Origin: Actinomycetota bacterium
GTDB taxonomy: Bacteria > Actinomycetota > Actinomycetes > S36-B12 > CAIYMF01
Assembly (NCBI GenBank): GCA_947455705.1
Contig: CANGPO010000005.1
Span: 1-64,000 of the forward strand
Direction: 5' to 3'
DNA: 64,000 nt
The notes below the pieces were generated by a model that saw only the letters and a list, made by a program, of their open reading frames with translations, ran no database searches and was not told where the DNA came from. The translations under genes and the position numbers were made by a program. This document shows positions 8,387-17,226 of the stretch, one piece after another; position 1 is the first letter of the stretch, and each line of letters opens with the position of its first letter.

Positions 8387-9406
8387 ATGGTTACTCGCGC
8401 ACCCGAGGATCTCAGTGGTGTTTCGAAAGCGGCCATCCTGCTTCTACAGCTTGGACAGGAACAGGGCTCGAAAGTCCTGAACCAGTTGCAAGAAGCGGAG
8501 ATGGAAGAGGTTGTAGCCGAGATCGCTCGGCTTAAAACTGTTGACGGAGATGTCGCGGACAACGTCGTTCACGAGTTCTTCGAGATGGCGGTTGCACGCA
8601 AGTACGTCACCCATGGCGGTATTGGTTATGCGAGAGATCTCCTCGAGGATTCACTCGGCTCAGAGCGTGCTCGCGAGATTCTAGGACGCCTGGAAGCGGC
8701 AATCAGTGAGATGCCATTCCAGTTCCTGCGGCGTACGGATGCTCGTCAACTATTGAGCTTCCTGCAAGACGAACATCCGCAGACGATTGCCCTCGTTCTA
8801 GCCCATCTTTCCGTTGAGCAGGCCCCATTGATTCTTGGCAATCTGGCCCCTGAGTTGCAGGCTGACGTTGCGCACCGAATTGCCGTGATGGACCGTACGT
8901 CACCGGAGATTGTTCGCAAGGTTGAGCAGGTGCTTCAGCGCCGCATGTCGTCCATCCTTCAGCCGACGGATCTTTCCACCGTTGGCGGTCTGGAGCCGTT
9001 GATCGAGATCATCAACCACTCCGATCGTGTAACAGAGAAGATGATTCTCGATGGTCTCGAGGGCCGCAGCCCTGAATTGGCCGAGCAGATCCGTGCTCAC
9101 ATGTTCATGTTCGAAGACATTGTCGGACTCGAAGACAAGAGCATCCAAGCGATCCTGCGTGACGTAGACAACGCCGATCTGGCAACGGCGTTGAAGGGCG
9201 TCCGCGACGAGGTGCGCGACAAGGTTCTGGGCAATCTGTCCGAGCGTGCAGCCGAAAACCTGGTTGAAGAGATGGACTACATGGGCGCTGTACGTGTGTC
9301 TGTCGTTGAAGAAGCTCAGGCCAAGGTCGTTCGCGTGATTCGTCGTCTCGAGGAGTCCGGCGAGATCGTCATTACGCGTGGAGGTGAAGATGAGTTTGTC
9401 TCCTGA
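8387..9406 (+). CDS. fliG: Flagellar motor switch protein FliG
   Basis: A 339-residue cytoplasmic switch protein that receives torque from MotA and binds FliF and FliM. The FliG_N region (SGVSKAAILLLQLGQEQGSKV), the middle EHPQTIALVLAHL motif and the C-terminal domain with charged torque helices (LATALKGVRDEVRDKVLGNLSER) are all present at normal length. It starts 3 bases after the fliF stop, and its last 17 bases overlap the start of fliH. Confidence 0.96.
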   Translation: MVTRAPEDLSGVSKAAILLLQLGQEQGSKVLNQLQEAEMEEVVAEIARLKTVDGDVADNVVHEFFEMAVARKYVTHGGIGYARDLLEDSLGSERAREILGRLEAAISEMPFQFLRRTDARQLLSFLQDEHPQTIALVLAHLSVEQAPLILGNLAPELQADVAHRIAVMDRTSPEIVRKVEQVLQRRMSSILQPTDLSTVGGLEPLIEIINHSDRVTEKMILDGLEGRSPELAEQIRAHMFMFEDIVGLEDKSIQAILRDVDNADLATALKGVRDEVRDKVLGNLSERAAENLVEEMDYMGAVRVSVVEEAQAKVVRVIRRLEESGEIVITRGGEDEFVS

Positions 9407-10085
9407 GCTGGATGAATTCGCGCCGGCCCTCTTGGATTCGCCACTGCGAGGTAACCCCCTTCTCATCGGTAACCGAGCAGATCCCCGGCTCGTCGATCCT
9501 CGACTTTCGGGTCTTGTTGAGGATGCGCTTGCCGAGGCTCAAACCCAAGGACATGCCGAGGGTTATGCCGCCGGTTATGAGGAAGGTCGCACACTGGCTG
9601 AACGTGAAGTCCGTGCCCAGTTCGAAGCCGCTGAGGCCTCGGCCCTCGAGCAGATCCGCATCGAGTATGCGGGTCTGCAGGCAGCAGCTTCGGCCATGCG
9701 GGACGCACTTGCCACTTTCGAGGCCGGTGCTGTCCCAACCTACGATCAGACAGCGGAATCACTCGGGCCGGTTGTACTTGTCCTAGTTGAGGCATTGCTC
9801 GGTCGTGAGCCAACCCAGGGGTCTGAGGCAGCCATTGACTCGATTCGTCGTGCACTGCGCATGATGCCGGCCGGTAGCGCAGTGACCGTTCACCTCAACA
9901 GCCGTGACGCAGCGGAGATTGCAGCGAGCTCGGTTGATCTTTCAGCACTGCTCGAACGCCGCGTCATCGTCCGGCCGGATGCTTCCATTCCACATGGTTC
10001 GGCACGGGTTGAATCGGGTGCCCGCCACGTTGACGCTCATCTGGCCTCGGCTATCGAGCGGCTCCGTGAGGTGTTGGGCGCATGA
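9390..10085 (+). CDS. fliH: Flagellar export ATPase regulator FliH
   Basis: A 231-residue stator of the export ATPase FliI. It has the Ala/Glu-rich coiled coil with repeated small residues expected of FliH (EGYAAGYEEGRTLAEREVRA) and a C-terminal HrpE/FliH domain (SAVTVHLNSRDAAEIAASS). The start used is the ATG preceded by GGAGGTGAAG, four codons inside the tracked frame and within the end of fliG. Its stop overlaps the fliI start by 4 bases. Sequence conservation in this family is low, so the call rests partly on position between fliG and fliI. Confidence 0.9.
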   Translation: MSLSPELDEFAPALLDSPLRGNPLLIGNRADPRLVDPRLSGLVEDALAEAQTQGHAEGYAAGYEEGRTLAEREVRAQFEAAEASALEQIRIEYAGLQAAASAMRDALATFEAGAVPTYDQTAESLGPVVLVLVEALLGREPTQGSEAAIDSIRRALRMMPAGSAVTVHLNSRDAAEIAASSVDLSALLERRVIVRPDASIPHGSARVESGARHVDAHLASAIERLREVLGA

Positions 10086-11386
10086 GTTTCGCTGACCTGC
10101 TCGAACGCGGAATTGCCGCTGCTCAGCCGGAGATTCGTGGTCGGGTCCGATCAATCACCGGCCTGACTGTGTGGGTAGATGGCATTGACGCAGCAGTGGG
10201 CGATCTGATTCATCTGGAAGGCCGACATGAAGACATCCCCGCTGAGGTAATTGGTGCGGAGGACGGGCTTCTGGCGTGCTTGCCGATTGGCCCGACGATT
10301 GGCATCGGACCGGGTACCACTGTTCGTAGCGTTGGCGATCACCTCATGGTCCCCGTGGGAGATCAACTTCTAGGCCGTGTTCTCGATGGGATTGGCCGAC
10401 CCATCGACGGTGGCCCGCCACTTGATCACGTCTCACGCGTGCGCCTTGAGAACTCCGCTCCGGAGCCACTGGGGCGCCAGCGGGTGAATCAGCCGATTCA
10501 ACTCGGTATTCGAGCAATCGACACGATGATTCCGGTGGGACGCGGTCAGCGGCTTGGTATCTTCGCCGGCTCAGGTGTTGGAAAGTCGACACTGCTGTCG
10601 ATGATCGCCCGTAACACAACCGCGGACGTCGTTGTTGCAGCACTCGTTGGTGAACGTGGTCGTGAAGTCCGCGAGTTCATCGAGGCAGATCTCGGGCCCG
10701 AGGGTTTAGCGCGCAGTGTTGTCGTGGTTGCTACCTCTGATCAGCCGCCCGTCGTTCGGCTGCGTGCTGCCTTTGCTGCAACGCGCATCGCCGAATACTT
10801 CCGTGATCAAGGCAAAGACGTATTGCTCTTCATGGACTCAGTTACCCGTGCGGCCATGGCTCAGCGTGAAGTCGGTCTGTCCGCAGGTGAACCTCCAGCA
10901 ACTCGCGGATACCCACCGAGTGTGTTTGCCATGCTCCCGCAGTTGCTCGAGCGGGCCGGTGCTGGTGAAACCGGAACGATTACAGGCCTTTACACCGTTC
11001 TCGTTGAGGGCGACGACATGCAGGATCCGATTGGCGACGCGGCAAGATCGATCCTGGACGGACACATCGTGCTCGATCGTGATCTGGCCAATTCAGGTCA
11101 CTTCCCAGCAATTGACGTGTTGGGATCGGTATCGCGTGTTGCACCTGCGATCACCACGCCGGAGCAACGCCAGGCTGCTTCTCGAGTTCGAAGCCTCATG
11201 GCCGCCTATCGCGACGTTCGGATCCTGCTTGAAATCGGCGCATACGTGCCAGGCAGTGATCCGCTCGTCGACCGCGCGGTAGCACTTATGCCCCAGATCA
11301 ACGCATTCCTTCAGCAAGGTACCGATGAGTACGTGGATTCCACCCAGGCATGGACTGCCCTTGAAGAGTTAGCAGGTCAGTTATGA
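10082..11386 (+). CDS. fliI: Flagellum-specific export ATPase FliI
   Basis: A 434-residue AAA-type ATPase that powers substrate unfolding at the export gate. Walker A is GIFAGSGVGKST, Walker B is DVLLFMDSVTR, and the family-specific stretch AQREVGLSAGEPPATRGYPP is intact. An N-terminal beta-barrel region and C-terminal helical region match normal length. It overlaps fliH and fliJ by 4 bases each, so FliH, FliI and FliJ are probably made together. Confidence 0.97.
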   Translation: MSFADLLERGIAAAQPEIRGRVRSITGLTVWVDGIDAAVGDLIHLEGRHEDIPAEVIGAEDGLLACLPIGPTIGIGPGTTVRSVGDHLMVPVGDQLLGRVLDGIGRPIDGGPPLDHVSRVRLENSAPEPLGRQRVNQPIQLGIRAIDTMIPVGRGQRLGIFAGSGVGKSTLLSMIARNTTADVVVAALVGERGREVREFIEADLGPEGLARSVVVVATSDQPPVVRLRAAFAATRIAEYFRDQGKDVLLFMDSVTRAAMAQREVGLSAGEPPATRGYPPSVFAMLPQLLERAGAGETGTITGLYTVLVEGDDMQDPIGDAARSILDGHIVLDRDLANSGHFPAIDVLGSVSRVAPAITTPEQRQAASRVRSLMAAYRDVRILLEIGAYVPGSDPLVDRAVALMPQINAFLQQGTDEYVDSTQAWTALEELAGQL

Positions 11387-11844
11387 GTAGGCGCAACCAA
11401 CTTCGGACTCTGTTACACGTTCGCGAGGCGCGTGAACAGGTCGCACGTGGCGAGCTCTCTCGTCACATCGTTATGCAGCGTTCGACTCTCACTGCATTGC
11501 ATGATGCTCGTGAGGAATTGGCGCAGAGTGTCCTTCCTCGCGAAGCGACCCCCCAGGCCTTCCTTGCCGTTGTGGCGAGCCGTCGGGCTCAGGTACAGCA
11601 GGTATACGCACTACGTGACCTACTGGATCAAAGGCAAAGCGAGGTCGCCCATGCTCATGCGACATGGCAGGCCGCGGATCAGAGTCGATCAGCAACGCTC
11701 AAGCTGGTCGATCGTGACAAGCAATCCAGAGCTGCTGAACGTGAGCGTGTGGATGCGCGAGAACGTGATGACCGTCGAGTAGTTCGACTAGGTACACGAT
11801 CCCTCGCACCGTCTGGTGCGACCGAATACGTAACAGGACTATGA
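11383..11844 (+). CDS. fliJ: Flagellar export chaperone-like protein FliJ
   Basis: A 153-residue, Arg/Gln/Ala-rich protein predicted to be one long antiparallel coiled coil, as for FliJ, the central stalk of the export ATPase. Typical sequence is LRTLLHVREAREQVARGEL near the start. Weak family conservation means the call depends on length, coiled-coil character and position directly after fliI. It overlaps both neighbours by 4 bases. Confidence 0.85.
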   Translation: MSRRNQLRTLLHVREAREQVARGELSRHIVMQRSTLTALHDAREELAQSVLPREATPQAFLAVVASRRAQVQQVYALRDLLDQRQSEVAHAHATWQAADQSRSATLKLVDRDKQSRAAERERVDARERDDRRVVRLGTRSLAPSGATEYVTGL

Positions 11845-13373
11845 CGACCGCGACCGTCGCAACAAGTGTGCCCAGTGTTGCAGCCAGTGCTGTGGCTGTG
11901 AGTTCCCCTACGTCGGGGGATGGGTCGGCCGCCTTTGCAGAACTTCTCTCGAAAGTCACTGATGCGGTGACGCCTACACCGCAGGCCGGTCCTACCTGTG
12001 ATCCGTCATCTGTAGATCCTGCGCCGACGCCTTCGTTGCCAGCGACCGCTCCTGTTGAGGAGCCTGCCGTGTCAACGCCAACACCGATCACATCAATACC
12101 GTCGACGGCTCCGGCGCAGGCATCATCAGCGCAGCCGCCGACAACGCCGAGGTCATCACCAGAGACCGCGGTGCCAGTGGACCGGCCAATTCTGCATACT
12201 GGCAGCGTTCGGACAACGCATCCGGGTAGATCAGAACGAGCAATCGAGATCCGCACAACGCAGGATCCCGAAGGCGTTGAACCTTTGAGTTCGCCGAATC
12301 CATCAGTCGGGTGCGTCATGGATCCGAACACCAATCCGCCCGCCATGCCCGCGACCGATGTCGTGATGGTCACTGTCCCTCCTGCTATTGGCAGCATGAT
12401 TCCGATAGCCACGAACCCGGTTGCTGGTCCCGAGGCGACGAACGTGGCATGGAGTATCAGACCTTCGCGGGCCGTGGATATGAGTGGATCGGTGCCACGT
12501 GCTGACGCCGCGAAATCACAGCAAGCCACGGATTCCGGCGCATCAGTCGTCGTGCACTCGCCAGCGGCTGATGCGCCAATAGAACCCGCGGCGCAGAGCT
12601 TGTTTGACGCAGTTGTTTCGGTGTCTGTTACCAAGGGTGACAGCGTTCTGGCGCCTGCGATGCCAGTTGATGCAACCACCTCAACTGCTGTTATTCCACA
12701 GCCAACTCCGGCTGTAGCAGACGATGAAGTGAACGTTGCTGCAGCAGGTAGCCCTCGCGGCAAGGATGTGCCCGCTCACAGTGACGGCGACGGTGACGGC
12801 GACGGTGGCGCGCCGAGCGCCGGCGTGACTCCGTCGGTTCATGGGTCCGAACATCGCCCGTCGCACGTTCAGACGAATGCGATCACAGTGACGGCCTCAA
12901 CAGGTGGCGTGAGCGATCGATCGGATGCGGTGGCTGTCGCGCACCAAATTGGCCGGCACATCACAGCTTCTCGTCTGTCTGCGGTAACTCGTGAGCATCC
13001 AACGCACCTGTCGGTGCTGCTGCATCCCGAAGACCTCGGGGAGGTGTCTGTTCAATTGACGCTCGTAGCGGGACGCATTGACGTTCAGGTGTCGAGCCAG
13101 TCAGATTCAACGCGGGACATGCTGCGTCAAGGAATGCAAGACCTGCGACGCCAACTCTCGGATTCCGGTGTGGCTGTTGGGGATATGGATGTCAATGATG
13201 GTTGGACTCAGCAATCCAATTCTTCTCAGAACAATCCGCAATCGGCCGATCAACGTAATAGCCAGCAGTCTCGACTGCCTGGCCTACCTGCACCCTCCTC
13301 GTCACGGATGACGACGCCCGAACCAACCATGGTTCACCGACCTAGTCGGACCGGCTTAGACATCTTGGCTTAG
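11841..13373 (+). CDS. fliK: Flagellar hook-length control protein FliK
   Basis: A 510-residue export substrate that measures hook length. The first 340 residues are a Pro/Thr/Ser/Ala-rich ruler of low complexity, with a short Asp-Gly run (DGDGDGDGG). The C-terminal Flg_hook domain is recognisable from HLSVLLHPEDLGEVSVQLTL and GRIDVQVSSQSDSTRDML, followed by a Gln/Ser-rich tail. That order is standard for FliK. The gene overlaps fliJ by 4 bases and precedes flgD by 8 bases. The opposite-strand 354-residue frame here is a shadow. Confidence 0.9.
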   Translation: MTTATVATSVPSVAASAVAVSSPTSGDGSAAFAELLSKVTDAVTPTPQAGPTCDPSSVDPAPTPSLPATAPVEEPAVSTPTPITSIPSTAPAQASSAQPPTTPRSSPETAVPVDRPILHTGSVRTTHPGRSERAIEIRTTQDPEGVEPLSSPNPSVGCVMDPNTNPPAMPATDVVMVTVPPAIGSMIPIATNPVAGPEATNVAWSIRPSRAVDMSGSVPRADAAKSQQATDSGASVVVHSPAADAPIEPAAQSLFDAVVSVSVTKGDSVLAPAMPVDATTSTAVIPQPTPAVADDEVNVAAAGSPRGKDVPAHSDGDGDGDGGAPSAGVTPSVHGSEHRPSHVQTNAITVTASTGGVSDRSDAVAVAHQIGRHITASRLSAVTREHPTHLSVLLHPEDLGEVSVQLTLVAGRIDVQVSSQSDSTRDMLRQGMQDLRRQLSDSGVAVGDMDVNDGWTQQSNSSQNNPQSADQRNSQQSRLPGLPAPSSSRMTTPEPTMVHRPSRTGLDILA

Positions 13374-13381
13374 GAGTAGAA

Positions 13382-13819
13382 ATGAGCCCATCGAATGTAG
13401 GGGGCGTTACGTCGTCTACGGCCGCTTCAGCGGCAGCGACAAATGGCACAGGGGTGGTGAACCCCAAGGGCAATCTTGGGCAGGACGCATTCCTAAAACT
13501 CCTTGTTGCGCAGTTGAAGTACCAGGATCCCATGAATCCTGTTCAAGGCGCAGACTTCATTGCTCAGACCGCGCAGTTCAGCGTCGTCGAAAAGCTCACG
13601 GAAATCAGCAATCAAAACAACACTGCGTCGCAAGCACAGCTCGCCATGCAAGCGTCGTCGATGATCGGCACGAAGGTCACTTACACAAGTGGCGGCAAGA
13701 CCCTCTCCGGAATTGTTTCCGGAGTGACCCTCCTGGCCGGGCAGCCGAAACTCGACGTGGCTGGATCCACGATCGACATGTCGGCTGTGTCACGGATCGA
13801 CGCCCCGCCCACCCCTTAA
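13382..13819 (+). CDS. flgD: Flagellar hook cap / assembly protein FlgD
   Basis: A 145-residue hook scaffold. The defining N-terminal segment is present (LGQDAFLKLLVAQLKYQDPMNP, then ADFIAQTAQFSVVEKL). The C-terminal part is short: one small beta region (IGTKVTYTSGGKTLSGIVSG) instead of the full two-domain C-terminus of enteric FlgD, as in many Gram-positive versions. It sits between fliK and flgE as usual. Confidence 0.94.
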   Translation: MSPSNVGGVTSSTAASAAATNGTGVVNPKGNLGQDAFLKLLVAQLKYQDPMNPVQGADFIAQTAQFSVVEKLTEISNQNNTASQAQLAMQASSMIGTKVTYTSGGKTLSGIVSGVTLLAGQPKLDVAGSTIDMSAVSRIDAPPTP

Positions 13820-13888
13820 CAACCGTCATGAAAGTCGGCGGTGATTGAGCTGTCGGCGGCCACTGTTCATTCGTTCTAGGAGGAATAC

Positions 13889-15088
13889 ATGCTCCGCTCC
13901 CTGTTCTCAGGTATTACTGGCCTTCGGGCTCACCAGACCATGATGGATGTGGTCGGTAACAACATCGCCAACGTAAACTCTGTTGGTTTCAAGTCTTCGA
14001 ACGTCGTCTTCGAAGACACGCTTTCACAGCAGTTGCGTTCGGCGGGAGCACCTACGGCCAGCGCGGGTGGTATGAACCCGGCTCAGGTTGGTCTCGGTGT
14101 GAAAATCGCTGGCGTTAACACCAACTTCGGCCAGGGCGCCGCGCAGTTAACCGGTCGCAGCACGGACATGATGATTCAGGGTGACGGGTTCTTTGTCACC
14201 CAGTCGCAGGGGCAACAGCTCTACACCCGCGCCGGTGCGTTTTCCCTTGATGCACAGGGTAATCTGACCACTCCCGACGGTGCCCAGGTGATGGGTTGGA
14301 CTGCTGATAACTACGGTGTTCTGGACACCAACGCATCGTTGGCTCCGGTCAACCTGCCCATTGGCACCTTGCTCAAGCCGAATGCGACGACGGCAGTGAC
14401 TGTCGGTGGAAACATTCCATCTGCAACCCCTGCGGGTACGACTATCGCAGCAACGATCGACTGCTACGACGCGCAGGGTAACGTCCACCCACTGAAGGTT
14501 TCGTTCACCGCCACGGCCACCCCAAATCAGTGGAGTCTGACTGCCGATGACAACGGCACCACAGTCGGAAGTGCGACCGTGAACTTCGACGCCACGACCG
14601 GTGCGCTCACGTCACCGTCCAGTATTGGTGTGACGCTTGGTGGCGTGGCCGCGACGGTGGATCTAACTGGAATCACGCAGTATGCCGGCTCGAACACGCT
14701 GGCAGCTACTGAACAAAATGGTTCGGGGATGGGTTCCCTTCAGGGTTACACGATCTCACCGGACGGAGTCATGGAAGGTGTCTTCTCCAATGGGCTCAAG
14801 CGCCCACTGGCGCAGATCGCGATGGCCACCTTTAACAACCCGCCGGGTATGGAGAAGGTTGGTAACTCGAGCTACCGGGCGACTACGAACTCGGGTAACC
14901 CGCAGGTTGGTGTTTCCGGCACAGGCGGCCGTGGCCTGATTTCCGGCGGTGCGCTTGAGATGTCGAACGTTGACCTTGCGGCTGAGTTCACGCAGCTGAT
15001 TGTGAGCGAACGTGGGTTCCAGGCGAACAGTCGCGTCATTACCTCTGCTGACGAAATCCTCCAGGATCTGGTCAACCTCAAGCGCTAG
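13889..15088 (+). CDS. flgE: Flagellar hook protein FlgE
   Basis: A 399-residue hook subunit. The N-terminal axial motif is MLRSLFSGITGLRAHQTMMDVVGNNIANVNS, shown here in part: VVGNNIANVNSVGFKSS. The C-terminal axial helix is VDLAAEFTQLIVSERGFQANSR. The middle carries the variable hook domains (GDGFFVTQSQGQQLYTRAG). A strong ribosome binding site, AGGAGG, is 6 bases before the ATG. It is the only FlgE/F/G-type gene in the window, so it either builds the hook with distal-rod genes elsewhere or the rod is simplified. Two hairpins follow the stop. Confidence 0.94.
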   Translation: MLRSLFSGITGLRAHQTMMDVVGNNIANVNSVGFKSSNVVFEDTLSQQLRSAGAPTASAGGMNPAQVGLGVKIAGVNTNFGQGAAQLTGRSTDMMIQGDGFFVTQSQGQQLYTRAGAFSLDAQGNLTTPDGAQVMGWTADNYGVLDTNASLAPVNLPIGTLLKPNATTAVTVGGNIPSATPAGTTIAATIDCYDAQGNVHPLKVSFTATATPNQWSLTADDNGTTVGSATVNFDATTGALTSPSSIGVTLGGVAATVDLTGITQYAGSNTLAATEQNGSGMGSLQGYTISPDGVMEGVFSNGLKRPLAQIAMATFNNPPGMEKVGNSSYRATTNSGNPQVGVSGTGGRGLISGGALEMSNVDLAAEFTQLIVSERGFQANSRVITSADEILQDLVNLKR

Positions 15089-15119
15089 CTGACGTAGTTC
15101 GGCCAATTGGGTTAATCCC

Positions 15120-15143
15120 ATTCATCACGCCTACGTGATGAAT
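15120..15143. terminator. Hairpin after flgE
   Basis: ATTCATCACG and CGTGATGAAT form a perfect 10-bp stem closed by CCTA, about 30 bases after flgE. No T run follows, so it may be a partial terminator or an mRNA-processing structure inside the operon. Confidence 0.5.
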
Positions 15144-15151
15144 CAATTCAC

Positions 15152-15179
15152 CTCATGTCACGGGTCCCATGACCGATGG
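15152..15179 (+). promoter_or_regulatory. Sigma-28-like promoter candidate before flbD-motA
   Basis: The sequence is CTCAT, 15 bases, ACCGATGG. The -10 word fits the set; the -35 word has one difference from CTCAG. It overlaps a strong hairpin, so initiation and folding of upstream readthrough RNA would involve the same bases. Confidence 0.5.
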
Positions 15180-15189
15180 GACCCGTGAC
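15157..15189 (+). terminator. Strong hairpin between flgE and flbD
   Basis: GTCACGGGTCCCAT and its exact complement make a 14-bp stem with loop GACCG. It has no T tail but is the strongest structure in the operon, and it divides the rod-hook genes from flbD-motAB. Confidence 0.55.
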
Positions 15190-15236
15190 GGATGTCATGG
15201 ATGGCATCTCAACGTCGAGACCAAGGATGGCCTGTT

Positions 15237-15530
15237 GTGATTATGCTGACGCGTCTTAACGGACCGGCTTTTGCGCTGAACCCTGATTTGATTGAGCGCG
15301 CCGAATCGACGCCAGACACGGTGATTACTCTCGTGGATGGTGCGAAGTACGTCGTTGCCGAGAGCCTCATCGAGGTCGTCGAACGTATCCGCGAAAGTCG
15401 GGCTCTCGCACTGGCGGATGCCGCGAACATCAAGAACATCGGCTCCACCGGGGACATTTCCAGTGTTCACGAACTGACGGACGACGTTGAGCAGGATTCG
15501 TCAGTGCTTCCATTCAGGAGGAATTCCTGA
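15237..15530 (+). CDS. flbD: FlbD-family flagellar protein
   Basis: A 97-residue small cytoplasmic protein of the FlbD/SwrD family, which in Bacillus promotes stator function. The family core is near the N-terminus: IMLTRLNGPAFALNPDLIE and TPDTVITLVDGAKYVV. The start chosen is GTG, because AAGGA lies 9 bases upstream and it gives the family's typical M-I-x-L-T-R-L-N-G opening. The tracked frame starts 15 codons earlier without support. The C-terminal 40 residues are a variable extension. The stop overlaps the motA start by one base, which fits a role with the stator. Confidence 0.85.
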   Translation: MIMLTRLNGPAFALNPDLIERAESTPDTVITLVDGAKYVVAESLIEVVERIRESRALALADAANIKNIGSTGDISSVHELTDDVEQDSSVLPFRRNS

Positions 15531-16300
15531 TGGATCCGCTCACCATTGCCGGCGTAGCGCTGGCCTTCGTCTTCATCCTTGGCTCGATGGTGCTCGAGGG
15601 TGGAAACCCGATGAGTATCGTGCTCATCGCTCCGATGATCTTGGTGTTTGGCGGCACTATCGCTGCTGGCGCCGCGGGCAACTACTTACCTGAATTCATT
15701 TCATCATTGAAGTCCGCAAAAGATGCGTTGATGGCGCCCAAACCTGAATCGGCAGACTCGCTGATCGGGACGATCGAGCAGTGCACTGTGGTGGCGCGAA
15801 AAGAAGGTCTGCTTCGTCTGGAAGAAACGCTCAAGACAATCGAGGATCCATTCCTCAAGAAAGGACTCCAGCTCGCGATCGATGGTACGGATCCCGATGA
15901 AGTCGCCGAGATTCTCGAAGCTGAGATTCGGGCGACCAAGCGTGCGGGTGCGCAACAGGCAAAACTCTTCAAGGACCTGAGCGGTTACGCGCCCACGATC
16001 GGCATCATCGGAACTGTCATGGGGCTCATTAATGTCCTTAGCCACCTGGACGATCCCGGTGAGCTGGGTCCGCACATTGCCTCGGCCTTCATCGCAACTC
16101 TGTGGGGTGTTTTGAGCGCGAACATCATCTGGCTACCGCTTGCCAACAAGCTCGGTCGAATCACGGAGGTCAAAGCTGAGCGGATGGAACTCATCGTTGA
16201 AGGCATCCTGATGATCCAGGCCGGATCCAATCCGCGCATGGTTCGCCAGAAGTTGATGTCACTCATGCCGAGTGCGGTCGACGAGGCAAAGGCAGCCTGA
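15530..16300 (+). CDS. motA: Flagellar stator protein MotA
   Basis: A 256-residue inner-membrane stator subunit with four membrane segments. The first is ITIAGVALAFVFILGSMVL-like at the N-terminus; the last pair is around residues 155-205 (TIGIIGTVMGLINVL and ASAFIATLWGVLSANIIWLP). The large cytoplasmic loop with charged residues that meet FliG lies between segments 2 and 3. AGGAGGAATTCCTG precedes the ATG. It is followed after one base by motB. Confidence 0.95.
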   Translation: MDPLTIAGVALAFVFILGSMVLEGGNPMSIVLIAPMILVFGGTIAAGAAGNYLPEFISSLKSAKDALMAPKPESADSLIGTIEQCTVVARKEGLLRLEETLKTIEDPFLKKGLQLAIDGTDPDEVAEILEAEIRATKRAGAQQAKLFKDLSGYAPTIGIIGTVMGLINVLSHLDDPGELGPHIASAFIATLWGVLSANIIWLPLANKLGRITEVKAERMELIVEGILMIQAGSNPRMVRQKLMSLMPSAVDEAKAA

Positions 16301-16301
16301 C

Positions 16302-17207
16302 ATGTCGCGACGAAAGAAGGGACACGATGACGGGCACGAAGGTGGGCATGCCGACGAACGATGGCTCATCACGTACGCCGACATGATCACCTTGTTGATG
16401 GTTCTGTTCATCGTTCTCTTCGCGATGAGCAAGGTCGATCAGGCGAAGTACATTTCGTTGGCGGCAGGGTTGGCGGGAAGTTTCAGCGAAACCAAGCCGA
16501 ACATCACCACTGGGGGTCAGGGTGTTGGGGTCGTCACTGCTGCTGACGCCAAGACGTTCTCGATGTCCCCTGAAATGAACAGCCTCGTAAACCCCGCTGT
16601 TGGCAAGGAATTGAGCGGCAAAACGACGACAAGGACAACTACGACCCCGACGTCAATGACGCCGGCAAACGACGTGGCGGTCATGGCACGCGATGCCGTC
16701 CTCAAAGACAAGAATGACTTAAGTGATGCGCGGCGCAAGATTGAGTCGGCCCTTAAAGAAGCTGGGATTAAGAAGGGCGTGAAACTGGATCAGGATGATC
16801 GTGGATTGACGATCACCGTCACCAACGATTTGGTCTTCAACGCCGATCGTGCAGATGTCCTACCGGCCGGACAACGGCTGCTGAGGATTCTGGCTCCCGC
16901 GCTGATCGCTACTGGTCACAAGGTTCGCGTTGAAGGGCATACCAATCAGGTGAAGGTGGCTCCTAAGTACTTCCCGAGCGAGTGGGAGCTGTCATCGGCC
17001 CGGGCAAGCGCAGTCGTGCGTGACCTGATTTCACGTGGGATGGCATCGGGGCGGATGTCGGCAGAAGGTTTAGCCGATACCGAGCCACTTGTATCGCCGG
17101 CCGACCCACGCTCAATCGATTTGAATCGTCGGGTTGCGATCATCGTTCAATCGTCAGTCTCAGATGCTCAGCGGACGCTCAGCGCGTTCGCGAACACAAA
17201 CGCCTAG
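16302..17207 (+). CDS. motB: Flagellar stator protein MotB
   Basis: A 301-residue stator subunit. One membrane helix near residues 27-45 (ITYADMITLLMVLFIVLFAM) contains the ion-carrying aspartate in ADMITLL. A Thr/Lys-rich linker and a C-terminal OmpA-like peptidoglycan-binding domain follow (VRVEGHTNQVKVAP, then WELSSARASAVVRDLI). The start is the ATG two bases past the motA stop, ten codons inside the tracked frame. The ion, proton or sodium, cannot be told reliably from this sequence. Confidence 0.94.
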   Translation: MSRRKKGHDDGHEGGHADERWLITYADMITLLMVLFIVLFAMSKVDQAKYISLAAGLAGSFSETKPNITTGGQGVGVVTAADAKTFSMSPEMNSLVNPAVGKELSGKTTTRTTTTPTSMTPANDVAVMARDAVLKDKNDLSDARRKIESALKEAGIKKGVKLDQDDRGLTITVTNDLVFNADRADVLPAGQRLLRILAPALIATGHKVRVEGHTNQVKVAPKYFPSEWELSSARASAVVRDLISRGMASGRMSAEGLADTEPLVSPADPRSIDLNRRVAIIVQSSVSDAQRTLSAFANTNA

Positions 17208-17226
17208 GAACACGGAGGTACCGATC

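Noticed and set aside
11699-12763. 354-residue minus-strand frame opposite fliK
   Set aside because: It mirrors the low-complexity Pro/Thr/Ala segment of fliK and has no motif or start signal of its own.
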